Positions 45,337-59,138 of a stretch of 64,000 nucleotides of DNA are shown piece by piece; position 1 is the stretch's first letter; each line of letters starts with the position of its first letter. The stretch covers positions 248,001-312,000 of the forward strand of contig NZ_CP070368.1 in NCBI RefSeq assembly GCF_016919705.1. The letters are read 5' to 3'. The notes below the pieces were generated by a model. The model ran no database searches. It was not told the origin of the DNA and was given only the letters and a program-made list of their open reading frames with translations. The stretch is from Paracoccus methylovorus. GTDB taxonomy: Bacteria; Pseudomonadota; Alphaproteobacteria; Rhodobacterales; Rhodobacteraceae. Both the position numbers and the translations under genes were made by a program.

Positions 45337-47538
45337 ATGTCCCCGCCGCTTTTTTATCCCCATGGCGCGCGTATCGCGGTTCTAACGCAAGAAGTGGTCG
45401 GTGTGCTGGACTATCTTGCGCCCGAAGGAGGGGTGCGGCTGGGCCAGCTTGTCATCGTGCCATTGGGCCCGCGCCGGGTGATGGGCGCGGTCTGGGGGCC
45501 GGGGGTCGGTGATTTCGATGCGGCCAAGCTGCGGCCGGTGGCACGGCTGATAGATGCGCCCCCGCTGGCGCCGGGGATGATCGAGTTCCTGACCCGGATG
45601 GGGGAATACACGCTGACGCCTCTGCCCTCGCTGTTGCGGATGGCGACGCGGGCGCCGGATCTGGACCAGCCGCCCTCGGCGCGGCGCATCATCCATCGCG
45701 CCGGTCCACCGCCCGAGCGCATGACGGACGCCCGGGCCGCCGTCCTGCGGGTGATCGAGGATCATGGCGGCGCTGGGTTCGCCCCCGCCGAACTGGCGCA
45801 ACTGGCCGGGGTCAGTTCGGGTGTGGTGCAGGGGTTGGTCAAGGCCGGCACGCTGGCCGAGGTTCTGGCGCCGCGCGACACGCCCTATCCGCGGCTGGAC
45901 CCCGATTTGCCCGGCAAGCCGCTTGCCCCGGATCAGCTTGAGGCGGCCGAGAACCTGCGCGCGGTGCTGAAAAGCCGTGCCTATGGCACGACATTGCTGC
46001 GCGGCGTCACCGGCTCGGGCAAGACCGAGGTTTACCTTGAAGCCGTCGCGGAATGTTTGCGTCAGGGACGGCAGGCGCTGGTATTGCTGCCCGAGATCGC
46101 GCTGTCGGCCGAGTTCCTGAACCGGGTCGGGGTGCGCTTCGGTGCCCGTCCGGGCGAATGGCATTCCGGCATCACCCGGTCCGAGCGGCGACGGCTGTGG
46201 ACGATGGCGGCGCAAAACCATGTTGGCATGGTGGTCGGCGCGCGTTCGGCCCTGTTCCTGCCCTTTGCCGATCTGGGTCTTATCGTTGTCGATGAAGAAC
46301 ATGATTCCTCATATAAGCAAGAGGATGTGGTGTATTACAGCGCCCGCGACATGGCGGTGCTGCGCGCCAGTGTCGAACAGGCGCATGTGGTGCTGGCCTC
46401 GGCCACGCCTTCGGTCGAAAGCTGGGTGAATGCGGGGCTGGGGAAATACCGCCGTCTTGACCTGCGGGCGCGGTACGGCAGTGCCGAATTGCCCGAGATG
46501 GGAACCATCGACCTGCGCCAGCAAGAGATGGAGAAGGGCCGTTGGATCAGCCCGCGCCTTGCCGCCGAGATCAACGACCGTCACCGGCGGGGTGAGCAGT
46601 CGCTGCTGTTTCTGAACCGCCGGGGCTATGCGCCGATCACGGCCTGTCGCGCCTGCGGGCAGCAGATCGGCTGCGAGCATTGCGATGCGCGCATGGTCGA
46701 GCATCGCTTTCAGAACCGGCTTGTCTGCCATCAATGCGGCGCGACCCGCCCGATCCCGACCGCCTGCCCAAGCTGCGGGGTCGAGGGCAAGATGACCGCC
46801 ATAGGCCCCGGTGTCGAACGGCTGGCTGAAGAGGTGGCCCAGCGTTTCCCCGAAGCCCGGGCCAGCGTGCTGTCCTCGGACCTGTTCCATTCTGCCCGTG
46901 CGCTGAAAGAGGCGATTGCCGAGATCGGCGCGGGTGGCACAGACATCATCATCGGCACGCAGATCGTCGCCAAGGGACACAATTTCCCGCGCCTGACTTT
47001 GGTGGGCGTGATCGACGCCGACCTTGGGTTGCAGGGTGCGGACCTGCGCGCGGCAGAGCGGTCGTTTCAGTTGATGCGGCAGGTGGCCGGCCGGGCAGGG
47101 CGCGAAGGCGGCGAGGCGCGGGGGCTGGCGCTTTTACAGACCTACCAGCCCGACCATCCGGTAATCCGGACGATCCTGTCGGGTCAGGATGAGGAGTTCT
47201 GGGATACCGAGGCAGCGGCGCGGCAGGCGGCGGGCATGCCGCCCTTTGGCCGGCTGGCGGGGATCATCCTGTCGCATCCCGACCAGCCGGTGGTCGAGGA
47301 TTATGCCCGTGATCTTGCCCGCCGGGCCGCGCCTTTGGCTGCGGTCGGGGGCGAGCTTTTCGGCCCTGCACCCGCGCCGATCACCCGCATCCGGGGGCGC
47401 TATCGGATGCGGATGCTGATCCGCGCGCCACGGCAGGCGCCTTTGCAGGGTGCGATTTCGCAATGGCTGGCCCAGGCACCCAAGCAGCCCACGAATTTGC
47501 GGCTGACGGTGGATATCGACCCGCAAAGCTTTCTGTAA
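45337..47538 (+). CDS. priA: Primosomal protein N' (replication restart helicase)
   Basis: A 733-residue SF2 helicase. The N-terminal 3'-DNA-binding domain is followed by Walker A GVTGSGKT (223-230), the DEEHD box, and a zinc-binding region rich in Cys pairs (CRACGQQIGCEHC and CHQCGATRPIPTACPSC). GRAGREGGEARGLALLQT is the late helicase motif. PriA reloads the replisome at stalled forks. The small ORF before it overlaps closely. Confidence 0.96.
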   Translation: MSPPLFYPHGARIAVLTQEVVGVLDYLAPEGGVRLGQLVIVPLGPRRVMGAVWGPGVGDFDAAKLRPVARLIDAPPLAPGMIEFLTRMGEYTLTPLPSLLRMATRAPDLDQPPSARRIIHRAGPPPERMTDARAAVLRVIEDHGGAGFAPAELAQLAGVSSGVVQGLVKAGTLAEVLAPRDTPYPRLDPDLPGKPLAPDQLEAAENLRAVLKSRAYGTTLLRGVTGSGKTEVYLEAVAECLRQGRQALVLLPEIALSAEFLNRVGVRFGARPGEWHSGITRSERRRLWTMAAQNHVGMVVGARSALFLPFADLGLIVVDEEHDSSYKQEDVVYYSARDMAVLRASVEQAHVVLASATPSVESWVNAGLGKYRRLDLRARYGSAELPEMGTIDLRQQEMEKGRWISPRLAAEINDRHRRGEQSLLFLNRRGYAPITACRACGQQIGCEHCDARMVEHRFQNRLVCHQCGATRPIPTACPSCGVEGKMTAIGPGVERLAEEVAQRFPEARASVLSSDLFHSARALKEAIAEIGAGGTDIIIGTQIVAKGHNFPRLTLVGVIDADLGLQGADLRAAERSFQLMRQVAGRAGREGGEARGLALLQTYQPDHPVIRTILSGQDEEFWDTEAAARQAAGMPPFGRLAGIILSHPDQPVVEDYARDLARRAAPLAAVGGELFGPAPAPITRIRGRYRMRMLIRAPRQAPLQGAISQWLAQAPKQPTNLRLTVDIDPQSFL

Positions 47539-47701
47539 ACCGGGTGAACGCAGACCTGTCTGCCCGGACCTGCGCCGTGGGTCGTCGGCCGCTGAACAAA
47601 GTAACACCCGGGAACCCTTCTGGATCCCCGGGCTGCAATCGTTACCACTCTCGGTCCTTCGGATCAGGCCGCGCCAGACGCCTGCCGGAGAACCGATCCA
47701 T

Positions 47702-49891
<2,190 letters not shown>

Positions 49892-50135
49892 TTACAGGGC
49901 CGCGCCGCAGGGGCGGTGGGCCAGTTGACCTGGTGCGGACTGCGGCGTGAGGTGCAACCGCAGCGGATGGCTTTTTCGAATCTACGCACCTTCTGCGAGA
50001 GGTTTTAGCAGGTTTCGAAATCATTGGAATTTATAACTTTTAATGCCTAATATAATTTTTAGTTATGGATCGGAATAAACCACTGCGACCCCGGCCATTG
50101 GTATGGACACGGGGTTGCCGTGTGCCGAAGCTGGA

Positions 50136-50405
50136 TCAGCTGCGGGGCCGGGCGCGATCCATCAGGCTGCGGATCCAACGACCCGCGGCCCAGCCCGCCG
50201 GGACGCCCAAGGCCAGCGCGGCGCCGGCCGCCTGCCCGGGCGGCAGGACGGGCAAGCCAAGCCAACTGGTCAGCAGCGACAGCATGAACAGGTTGATCCA
50301 GACCGCCGCCGCCGCAAAGGGGTAAAACAGCAGTGTCAGTTTCCAGACTGGCCAGCCGTCATCAGTGGCTGGTTCCGTCCTCGAAGGTGATCTTGTTCCA
50401 GACAT
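50136..50405 (-). CDS. Small membrane protein downstream of nirN
   Basis: An 89-residue protein with two predicted membrane helices (about residues 25-50 and 55-75) and a Pro/Gly-rich link. It is the last gene on the minus strand of the nir cluster; its start at 50405 lies 44 nt inside nirN, so translational coupling is likely, or a later start is used. I do not recognise a family. Confidence 0.6.
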   Translation of the reverse strand: MSGTRSPSRTEPATDDGWPVWKLTLLFYPFAAAAVWINLFMLSLLTSWLGLPVLPPGQAAGAALALGVPAGWAAGRWIRSLMDRARPRS

Positions 50406-51903
50406 TGTATTTCCCCGAGGGCTTGCGCATCGGCAGCCGTTTCACCTCTTCCAGCGTTTTCGCATCATAGACCACGACCGCGCCGTCGTCCTCCCACAAT
50501 GAGGCCAGAACATGGCTGCCATCGCGGGTGAATTCGGTATGGGCAAAGGTCAGGCCCGGGAAGGGTTCAAGAGTCTTGACGATTTCCAGTGTTTCCTTGT
50601 CGATGACATACATCTTGCCCTTGTTCGGGCCAAAGAACACATCGGCCCAGACATAGGGGCTGGTGGCATGGCCGCGCAGGAAAAAGCCCGGACCATCTGT
50701 CTTGATCTGCTTGACCAGACTCCAGTCCTCCATGTCGATGACCGAAATCACGCCCTCTCCCAGATGCGGCGTGGCCATGACGCGGTGTCCCTCGCGCTCC
50801 CATGTGATGCCCGAACCCAGATGCGGCATACCGGGCAGCGGCAATTCGGCAATGGCGCGGCCGACATCCAGATTGACCACAACGCCCTTGTTGCCGTCGC
50901 GATTGGCACCGATGACCTCACGATAGTCGGGTGAAAAGAAGAAGTCGTCCAAAGGCTCGTTAATCGGAATTCGGCGGCGGGCGAACAACCCCTGTTCGGC
51001 GCCCACGGCTTCCTCCATGCCCTTTTCATAGCTGTGCACCAGCCCTTCATGGAAGGGGCCGGCGTCTGGATCGGTGGCGATTTCCCAGATCTCGGCAGCG
51101 TCCTTGAGCGCCAGAACAAAGCTTTTGCGTTGCGGGGCCTGATAGACGGCGCTGACCCGGCTGGGTGTTCCGTCGCGGGAGACGACATTTACCAACCGGA
51201 CCGGGGCCAGATCCTCGGTCGAAAGGATGGTCAGGCTGGTCGGCAGGTAATTGGCGACAGCAAGCCATTTTCCGTCATGGCTCATGGCGATATTGCGGCT
51301 GTTCAGCGCGGCACGGATGCGGCCCACTTCTTGCAGCGACCAGATGTCGTATTTCTGGACCCAGCCGTCGCGGGACATGACAAAGACAAAGCGCCCGTCC
51401 GGGCTGAATTTCGGCCCGCCATGCACGGCAAAGGGGGTGGCGAACCGGTCCAGCACCTCGAACGTGTCGCCGTCAAGCACGCTGACATGATGGTCGCCGG
51501 TTTCAACCACCAGCGTGATGTTCATCGGGTCGGCGGCAAAGACCGGCTTTTCGGCGGGTTGGTAATCGGTGTTCATCTCGCGGCTGGCGGCGATTTCGTC
51601 CGCGGTCCAGTCCGGCAGGTGATCCAAGGGCGAGGTGATGTAATCCTTCAGCGCGGCAATACTTTCCGTGGTCAGTTCCGCCGCGAACCCCTCCATCTGG
51701 GTCGAGACGCGGCCTTCGGCGATGACCTGTTCGATACCCGGCACGCGGCCAAGTGTTTCGGGGATCAGTGCCGGGCCCGTGCCACCAAGGCGATCCTCGC
51801 CATGGCAACTGGCGCAATGGTCGGCGTAGTCGGTGGCCGGATCGGCTTGCGCCATCAAGGGCGCGGCCAACAGCAGGCTAAAGGAAACGATGTGCCGGAT
51901 CAT
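50362..51903 (-). CDS. nirN: NirN, d1-heme biosynthesis dehydrogenase-type cytochrome
   Basis: A 513-residue periplasmic protein with signal peptide, a c-type heme motif CASCH (Cys30, Cys33, His34) and a C-terminal eight-bladed d1-type propeller homologous to NirS. NirN binds dihydro-heme d1 and oxidises it to heme d1 (known for the Pseudomonas protein). It follows nirJ, overlapping its 3' end by about 26 nt. Confidence 0.93.
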   Translation of the reverse strand: MIRHIVSFSLLLAAPLMAQADPATDYADHCASCHGEDRLGGTGPALIPETLGRVPGIEQVIAEGRVSTQMEGFAAELTTESIAALKDYITSPLDHLPDWTADEIAASREMNTDYQPAEKPVFAADPMNITLVVETGDHHVSVLDGDTFEVLDRFATPFAVHGGPKFSPDGRFVFVMSRDGWVQKYDIWSLQEVGRIRAALNSRNIAMSHDGKWLAVANYLPTSLTILSTEDLAPVRLVNVVSRDGTPSRVSAVYQAPQRKSFVLALKDAAEIWEIATDPDAGPFHEGLVHSYEKGMEEAVGAEQGLFARRRIPINEPLDDFFFSPDYREVIGANRDGNKGVVVNLDVGRAIAELPLPGMPHLGSGITWEREGHRVMATPHLGEGVISVIDMEDWSLVKQIKTDGPGFFLRGHATSPYVWADVFFGPNKGKMYVIDKETLEIVKTLEPFPGLTFAHTEFTRDGSHVLASLWEDDGAVVVYDAKTLEEVKRLPMRKPSGKYNVWNKITFEDGTSH

Positions 51904-53101
51904 GGCTTTTTCCCCGGAAAGGTGTGACGGCGAGGCGGTCCAGATCGGCGCCTTGCGCGCCGATCTCGGTGCCCGAGAGATAGCAGGCCGGGTCCTCGGC
52001 CCAAGGGTCGCCGGTCAGTTGCAGCGCGCGGATACGGGTATTGCCCCCGCAGACCGTCTGATAGGCGCAGGCACCGCATCGGCCTTTCAAAGGGCGTGGC
52101 CGGGTGCGCAACGTGGCAAGGATCGGGTCGTCCCCGGTCCAGATATCCGAGAACGGTCGTTCCTTGACCGAACCCAGCGTATAGTCTGACCAGTAGGTGT
52201 CGGGATGAACCTTGCCTTGCGGGTCGATATTGCCAACACCCAGCCCCGAGGAATTGCCGCCCCAAGCCTCAAGATGCGTGCGCAGATGGGCGATGGCTTC
52301 GGGTGGGAAGCGCGTCTCGGCCCACCGCAGGAAATAGACCGCATCCGCGTCGTTGTTGCCGGTGACCACCTCCAGCGGTTCGCCCTTTTCCACCGCATCC
52401 CAGGCGCGGGCGATCAGCAGATCAAGGGCCCGGCGGGTGTGGGTGTGGGCGGTATCCTCGCCCCGGTGCTTGTCGCCGCGACCGGCATAAACCAGATGCG
52501 ACAGATAGAATTTGTCCACCCCTTCGTCGCGGCAAAGATCCAGCATGGCCGGCAGGTTATGGGCATTGCCCTCGGTTATGGTAAAGCGCAGCCCGACCTT
52601 GACACCGCGCGCCTTGCAGGCCCGCACCCCCGCCAATGCCTGATCGAAGGCGCCTTCGACGCCGCGGAACCAGTCGTTCACCGCGCCGATGCCGTCCAGC
52701 GAAATGCCGACATAGTCAAAGCCCAGATCGGCCAGCCGGTCCACGTTCCCGGCGTCGATCTTGGTGCCATTGGTCGAAAGCGACAGGTGACGAAAGTTCA
52801 GTTTCCGCGCCTCTTCGGCCAGTTCCCAGAAGTCGAAGCGCGACATCGGCTCGCCCCCCGACAGGATCAGCGCGGGAATGCGGAAATCCGACAGGTCGCG
52901 CAGCACCGACATGGCCTGTTCATGCGTCAACTCGCCCGGAAAGGGCCGGTCGGCCGAGACGGTATAGCAATGGCGGCATTTCAGGTTGCAGCTTCGCGTC
53001 AGGTTCCAGATCACCACTGGCTTGACCGCACCGGGATGGCTGCGGCGGCTGGGCGGTGAAGGGTCCAGAAGCTGGTGCATATATTGGGTCAGGCGGAACA
53101 T
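51878..53101 (-). CDS. nirJ: Heme d1 biosynthesis radical SAM protein
   Basis: A 407-residue radical SAM enzyme. The cluster motif CNLKCRHC is at Cys38, Cys42, Cys45 (preceded by [10 protein letters not shown]) and a C-terminal SPASM-like cysteine set lies in [15 protein letters not shown] and DPACYLS. NirJ replaces propionates with the keto groups of d1. It lies 13 nt downstream of nirH and partially overlaps nirN. Confidence 0.95.
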   Translation of the reverse strand: MFRLTQYMHQLLDPSPPSRRSHPGAVKPVVIWNLTRSCNLKCRHCYTVSADRPFPGELTHEQAMSVLRDLSDFRIPALILSGGEPMSRFDFWELAEEARKLNFRHLSLSTNGTKIDAGNVDRLADLGFDYVGISLDGIGAVNDWFRGVEGAFDQALAGVRACKARGVKVGLRFTITEGNAHNLPAMLDLCRDEGVDKFYLSHLVYAGRGDKHRGEDTAHTHTRRALDLLIARAWDAVEKGEPLEVVTGNNDADAVYFLRWAETRFPPEAIAHLRTHLEAWGGNSSGLGVGNIDPQGKVHPDTYWSDYTLGSVKERPFSDIWTGDDPILATLRTRPRPLKGRCGACAYQTVCGGNTRIRALQLTGDPWAEDPACYLSGTEIGAQGADLDRLAVTPFRGKSHDPAHRFL

Positions 53102-53114
53102 GGTGCCCTCCGTC

Positions 53115-53597
53115 TCAGCCGTCGCGCAAGCGAAGGCCGGTTTTTTTCAAAATCCGGGTGGAATACAGGATGTCGTCACCGCGGCAGGCCGGGCCGAGCA
53201 ACGCGCGGACCTGAGCGCGCTTTTCCTCGACTTCGGCACGGCTTTGGCCATGCAGCATGGCAAAGAGGTTATAGCGCCAGACCGGTGCGCGCGGGCGCAG
53301 ATAACAATGGGTTACGAAATCCAGCGCGCCGATTGTTTCGCCCAAAGGCGCGGCCTGCGCGTCCTCGACGTCCCAGACGCTCATACCATTGGCAGTCATG
53401 CCCAAGGCGTAATGGTTGGGCGCAATGGCGATGCGGCGGATCACGCCCTGGGCCTGCATGGCGGTCAGGCGGGCAATGACCTGCGCCTCGGTCAGGCCCA
53501 GATCCTCGGCGATGCGGGCATAGGGGGCATCGACAAGCGGCAGCCCGGCCTGAGTGGCGGCGATCAGCCGGCGGTCGGTGTCGTCCAGGACCATCAT
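53115..53597 (-). CDS. nirH: Siroheme decarboxylase subunit NirH
   Basis: A 160-residue protein of the Lrp/AsnC-like NirD/L/G/H family (HTH about 20-60, ferredoxin-like fold after). With NirG, L and D it decarboxylates siroheme to 12,18-didecarboxysiroheme in d1 synthesis. It overlaps the nirG stop by 4 nt. Confidence 0.92.
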   Translation of the reverse strand: MMVLDDTDRRLIAATQAGLPLVDAPYARIAEDLGLTEAQVIARLTAMQAQGVIRRIAIAPNHYALGMTANGMSVWDVEDAQAAPLGETIGALDFVTHCYLRPRAPVWRYNLFAMLHGQSRAEVEEKRAQVRALLGPACRGDDILYSTRILKKTGLRLRDG

Positions 53598-54067
53598 GCC
53601 GCCACCCGAAAGCCGATGAAGAATTCGCGCAGCTTGGGGAACTGCCAGACGGTCAGCCCGGTCTCGGCCTCGATCCGGCCGGCTGTTTCCGCGATGCCTT
53701 CAGGCGTGTCCGTGGCAAGGACGAACCACATGTTCAATTCGTGATCGCGGGCATAGTTATGCGCCACTTCGGGATGGGCGTTGACCAGTGCGGCGATGCG
53801 GTCAAAATCCGTCTCAGGCGCGGAAAGCGCGCAAAGACAGAATGCGCCGCCCATCGCTGCCGCGTCATAAAACGGACCAAAGCGTGTAATTGCACCAATC
53901 CCCCGCAGCCGTTTCAACCGCTCGATCAATTCGGTGCCCGGCAGGCCAAGCGCCGCGCCGGCGTCGTCAAAGGGACGAGGGCTAAGCGGAAAACCTTCTT
54001 GCAGGGTGTTCAGGATGGCGCGGTCGATGCCATCCAGCGCCTCGGGCGGCAGGGTCTGGCGCTTCAT
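53594..54067 (-). CDS. nirG: Siroheme decarboxylase subunit NirG
   Basis: A 157-residue protein of the same family: IDRAILNTLQEGFPLSPRPF at the start, GAITRFGPFYDAAAMGGAF and VAHNYARDHELNMWFVLA (a conserved His-Asn-Tyr region) later. It pairs with NirH and NirDL. The start overlaps the nirDL stop by 4 nt. Confidence 0.92.
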   Translation of the reverse strand: MKRQTLPPEALDGIDRAILNTLQEGFPLSPRPFDDAGAALGLPGTELIERLKRLRGIGAITRFGPFYDAAAMGGAFCLCALSAPETDFDRIAALVNAHPEVAHNYARDHELNMWFVLATDTPEGIAETAGRIEAETGLTVWQFPKLREFFIGFRVAA

Positions 54068-55044
54068 GCGGCCTCCCTCGCGATGGTGGCGCCGCGCTGG
54101 CGAAAGCAGCGGGTCGAGAACAGAATATGATGCGGTATCCCGGCCAGTTCCGGCAAGGCGCTGGCCTTGGCCAGCACCTCCATCGCCTCGGCGCGCGAGC
54201 GGCCATGGATCATGCAGAAAAGCGGGCAATCCCACAGGCCCGGTACCGTGCGGCGCTGATAGCACAAGGTCACGCCCGGGACCGCCGCCAGCGCCTTGCC
54301 GGCCGCCTCGACGGCGGTTTCGGGCAGGCGCCAGACCACCATGGCATTCTCGCTCCAGCCAAGTGCGCGGTGTTTCACGATGACGCCGACGCGGGTCAGC
54401 AAACGCGCTTCGGCCAAGGCGCGGATGCGCGAGATCACCTCGGCCTCGCTGCGCTTAAGCGCCTGCCCCAGCGCCATGAAAGGGCGTGGAACCAGCGCAA
54501 GCCCTGTCGATAGCGCCTGCATCAGCGCCTTGTCCTGCGGGCGCAACACATCCAGATCGGCGGGCCGATCCAGCGCCATGGCGCGGCGCGGACCCATCAA
54601 TGGAAAGCCAAGGTCGATGTTGAAAGCGCGGACCAACGGCAGGGACAGCACCTGCAGATCTGTCGCGGCTTCGATCCGGGCAAGGCTGTGGGCCAAGGCC
54701 TCGGCGTCGGGGGCGGTGGCGACGAACCACAGGTTCCAGTCGCTGCCTTCTCGCAGGTAGGAATGGTTGACGCCCGGTTCGGTGCCGACCAGCGCCGCGA
54801 CCTCGTCAATGCGCGGGGTTGGGACCTGCAGCGCGGCCAAGGTCGAGGCGCCGGCGGTGTTCGGCCGGCTGGTGGCGCCTACGCGGGCGACAACCCCCTG
54901 TTCACGCAGATGCGTCAGCCGGGCGATCACCTCGGCCTCGGTGGTGCCGAGGCGGGATGCCATGGCGGCGAAGGGCCGGGTCTGCAACGGCAAGTCGCGT
55001 TGGAAGCCGTCCAGCAATCTCAGGTCCAGATCATCCATAGTCAT
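54064..55044 (-). CDS. nirDL: Fused NirD-NirL siroheme decarboxylase subunit
   Basis: A 326-residue fusion of two family modules: NirD-like residues 1-160 (LDLRLLDGFQRDLPLQ...NLWFVAT) and NirL-like residues 170-326 (LMQALSTGLALVPRPF...IHGRSRAEAMEVLA). The fused form is known in Paracoccus. It decarboxylates siroheme with NirG and NirH. The start overlaps the nirF stop by 4 nt. Confidence 0.93.
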   Translation of the reverse strand: MTMDDLDLRLLDGFQRDLPLQTRPFAAMASRLGTTEAEVIARLTHLREQGVVARVGATSRPNTAGASTLAALQVPTPRIDEVAALVGTEPGVNHSYLREGSDWNLWFVATAPDAEALAHSLARIEAATDLQVLSLPLVRAFNIDLGFPLMGPRRAMALDRPADLDVLRPQDKALMQALSTGLALVPRPFMALGQALKRSEAEVISRIRALAEARLLTRVGVIVKHRALGWSENAMVVWRLPETAVEAAGKALAAVPGVTLCYQRRTVPGLWDCPLFCMIHGRSRAEAMEVLAKASALPELAGIPHHILFSTRCFRQRGATIAREAA

Positions 55045-56192
55045 AACCCCGTGCGATGCGCGCGGTCGGTGAAGAAGATGCCCGAGGGCGCGAGTGCCTC
55101 GATCTCTCCCAGGATTTCGTGAGTGCGGGCATCGCGGATTTCGACCCGGTTCTCGTCGCGGACGGACATCCAGACCTCGCGCCCGCGCGGGGCGAATTCC
55201 ATGTGCAACACCCCCTTGCCGGGGGTCAGGGTCCGGATGACCTCATGGGTCAGGACGTCGACCACCTGTATCTTGTCGTTGTCGGGGGGGGCGAAATTCA
55301 CCCACACCTCGCGCCGGTCGGGGCGAGCCAGGGCAAAGACCGGCTGCCCGGCCAGATCGGTGCGCGCAATCTCGGTCAGGTCCTCTGCATCGACCCAAAG
55401 CAACTGGTGGAGCCCGACGGCGGGAAGGGCAAAGACCCCGTCCGCCAAGGTCCAGCCCTGCAGGTGCGGCATCTTATAGACCGGCAGATCGGGTTGATCC
55501 TTGCCATAATCGGGCAGGAAACGCGTAACCTCGGGCGGGTCCTGCCACAGGTCGACCTGCGTCAGCCCCTTTTCCCCGAAAAGCCCGACGATATAACGCC
55601 GCCCGTCTGCGGTCAGCAGCGCGTCATAGGGGTTGGCGCCGATCCCTTCGAGCTTCGTAATCGCGGGCTGTGCCGGATCGGCCGAGTGGTCGAGAATCCA
55701 AACCTCGCCCGTGTCCCAGGTGGCGACGACAAAACGGGACCCCGGCGCATCGGCGATGCCCACGGTCTTGGAGCCCATCGGCACATCCGCCACCTGCTCC
55801 AGCGTGTCCGCGTCGAAGACCTTGACGCCGCCCGGCTCGTAATTGGCCACGGCAATCAGCCGGCCATCGTCCGAGATCGCGCCGCCGATGGAGTTGCCCC
55901 CTTGCACGACGCGGTTGACGATCTGCCGGGTCAGGATATCGACCTTGGTCAGCCCGCCGTCGCGGCCAAAGACATAGGCGAAACGCTCATCAGGGGAATA
56001 GACCAGACTGGCATGGGACAGATCGCCCAACCCCTCGATCCGGCCAAGGGCGGCCCGCTCGCTGCGGTCCACCACCAGAAGGGATCCGGCCTCGCGTTCG
56101 ACGATCAGGCCCAGATCGCCGGTGCCGCGCAGGTCATCGGCAAGGGCAGGCGTGGCGATCAGCAGGGCGGCAAGAAATGCCTTGAGCATCAT
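55041..56192 (-). CDS. nirF: NirF, heme d1 biosynthesis protein
   Basis: A 383-residue periplasmic protein with signal peptide (MMLKAFLAALLIATPALA) and a d1-type beta-propeller, but no c-heme motif. NirF is a d1-pathway protein whose step is still debated (dehydrogenation or a chaperone). Two start ATGs (56192, 56189) are in frame; the first overlaps the nirC stop. Confidence 0.93.
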   Translation of the reverse strand: MMLKAFLAALLIATPALADDLRGTGDLGLIVEREAGSLLVVDRSERAALGRIEGLGDLSHASLVYSPDERFAYVFGRDGGLTKVDILTRQIVNRVVQGGNSIGGAISDDGRLIAVANYEPGGVKVFDADTLEQVADVPMGSKTVGIADAPGSRFVVATWDTGEVWILDHSADPAQPAITKLEGIGANPYDALLTADGRRYIVGLFGEKGLTQVDLWQDPPEVTRFLPDYGKDQPDLPVYKMPHLQGWTLADGVFALPAVGLHQLLWVDAEDLTEIARTDLAGQPVFALARPDRREVWVNFAPPDNDKIQVVDVLTHEVIRTLTPGKGVLHMEFAPRGREVWMSVRDENRVEIRDARTHEILGEIEALAPSGIFFTDRAHRTGL

Positions 56193-56497
56193 TCCGTCTC
56201 CGTCAGAAGGTAGTCGGCGATCCAGCGGGCGTCATCCTCGGTCAAAAGCGGGCGCCAGCCGGGCATGGCTGTGCCCGGCATGCCGTCCAGAATCACACTG
56301 CTCAGATCCTCGATATCGCGGCCGTCAAGCGCCTCGGCGGTGATCGGGCGGCCCAAGCCACCCGTCATCCGTAAGCCGTGGCAAGAGCCGCAGTCCTGCC
56401 GGACCATGTGACGCAACTCGTCCTGGCGTGCGGCGTCGGGAGGTTCCGCGATGGCGGAACCGGCCAGCAACACCAGCAGGAGCGCCAGTTTAGCCAT
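56189..56497 (-). CDS. nirC: NirC, small c-type cytochrome
   Basis: A 102-residue protein with signal peptide (MAKLALLLVLLAGSAIA) and heme motif CGSCH (Cys36, Cys39, His40), with GMPGTAMPGW as the likely Met ligand region. NirC donates electrons in nitrite reduction or d1 synthesis. The ATG overlaps the nirE stop by 8 nt; nirF overlaps at the other end. Confidence 0.92.
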   Translation of the reverse strand: MAKLALLLVLLAGSAIAEPPDAARQDELRHMVRQDCGSCHGLRMTGGLGRPITAEALDGRDIEDLSSVILDGMPGTAMPGWRPLLTEDDARWIADYLLTETE

Positions 56498-57338
56498 GCG
56501 CCACCATCCGCCACTCGGGGCGGTAAAGCTCGGAAGGCAGGGCGCAGTCTTCGGCCATGGCCGCGACATGACCGATGACGAACAGCACCGGCGCGGGCAG
56601 CGGCTCGCGTGCCAATACGGCGGCGATATCCGCGAGCGTCGCATGCAATCGGCGCTCTTGCGGGGTGCTGGCCTGCGACACCGCCAAGACCGGCAGGTCA
56701 GAAGGCATGCCGTGGCGGATCAACTCGCATGTAATCTGTGTCATGTTGGCCGCGCCCATATAGACGACCAACGTGGTCTGCGGATCGGCGAGCGATGCCC
56801 AATCAAGGTCCAGCGCCGCGTCCCGCGCCCGATGGCCGGTGACGTGCCGCAGCCCGGTGGCCAGTCCGCGATGGGTCAGTGGGAAGCGGGCCGAGGTCGC
56901 GGCGCCCTGTGCCGCCGTGATGCCGGGGACATAATCACAGGGAATACCTGCGCGCCTCACAGCCTCAAATTCCTCGCCGCCGCGGCCAAAGATCGTGGGA
57001 TCGCCGCCCTTGAGCCGGGCCACGGTCAGGCCGGACAGGCCCAGTTCGACCAGAAGATCGTTGATTTGTTCCTGTGGGACCGGATGAAAACCTGCCGCCT
57101 TGCCCACTGCGATACGCCGCGTATGAGAGGGGACGCAGGCCATCACCTCGTCCGAGACCAGCCGGTCATGCACCACCACATCGGCCTCTTGCAAAAGTCG
57201 CAGCGCCCGCAGTGTCAGCAGGTCCGGATCGCCCGGTCCTGCGCCGATCAGATGGACCTTGCCCACTGCCGGTCCGCCTGCCGGAGCCTTGCCTGCCGTG
57301 TCGCCCGTCGCCGTCTTGCCGGCCATGTCGAACCCCAT
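56490..57338 (-). CDS. nirE: Uroporphyrinogen-III C-methyltransferase NirE
   Basis: A 282-residue SUMT with HLIGAGPGDPDLLTLRAL and VARLKGGDPTIFGRGGEE motifs. It makes precorrin-2 (dihydrosirohydrochlorin), the shared precursor of siroheme, d1 and cobalamin. No cobA is found in the cob operon, so NirE could also feed B12 when it is expressed. The start could be 57338 (MGFDMAG) or 57326 (MAGKT); neither has a strong ribosome site. Confidence 0.94.
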   Translation of the reverse strand: MGFDMAGKTATGDTAGKAPAGGPAVGKVHLIGAGPGDPDLLTLRALRLLQEADVVVHDRLVSDEVMACVPSHTRRIAVGKAAGFHPVPQEQINDLLVELGLSGLTVARLKGGDPTIFGRGGEEFEAVRRAGIPCDYVPGITAAQGAATSARFPLTHRGLATGLRHVTGHRARDAALDLDWASLADPQTTLVVYMGAANMTQITCELIRHGMPSDLPVLAVSQASTPQERRLHATLADIAAVLAREPLPAPVLFVIGHVAAMAEDCALPSELYRPEWRMVAHG

Positions 57339-57390
57339 TGAATTACTGCCGGGATGGGGGCGCGAACGCCCCCACCTGGGTTGTTATCGA

Positions 57391-59070
<1,680 letters not shown>

Positions 59071-59124
59071 CTATTTGCTGGCGCGCGTTCGAGCCGTTCC
59101 TGGGCGCAAACCGCGTTCACGGCT

Positions 59125-59138
59125 TTGACCTTAATCAA
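59125..59138 (-). promoter_or_regulatory. FNR/NNR-type box upstream of nirS
   Basis: TTGACCTTAATCAA (minus strand: TTGATTAAGGTCAA) matches the TTGAT-N4-ATCAA class of FNR/CRP-family sites with one mismatch half. Its edge lies 63 nt from the nirS ATG, typical for a site centred near -41.5 with a short leader. NNR (NO-sensing) and FNR share this motif; which one binds is inference. Confidence 0.85.

Noticed and set aside
47539..47701. Possible terminator between priA and katG (CCCGGG at 47607-47612 and CCCCGGG at 47626-47632)
   Set aside because: The arms pair only through a self-palindromic core, the loop pairs poorly and there is no T-tract, so I cannot support it.
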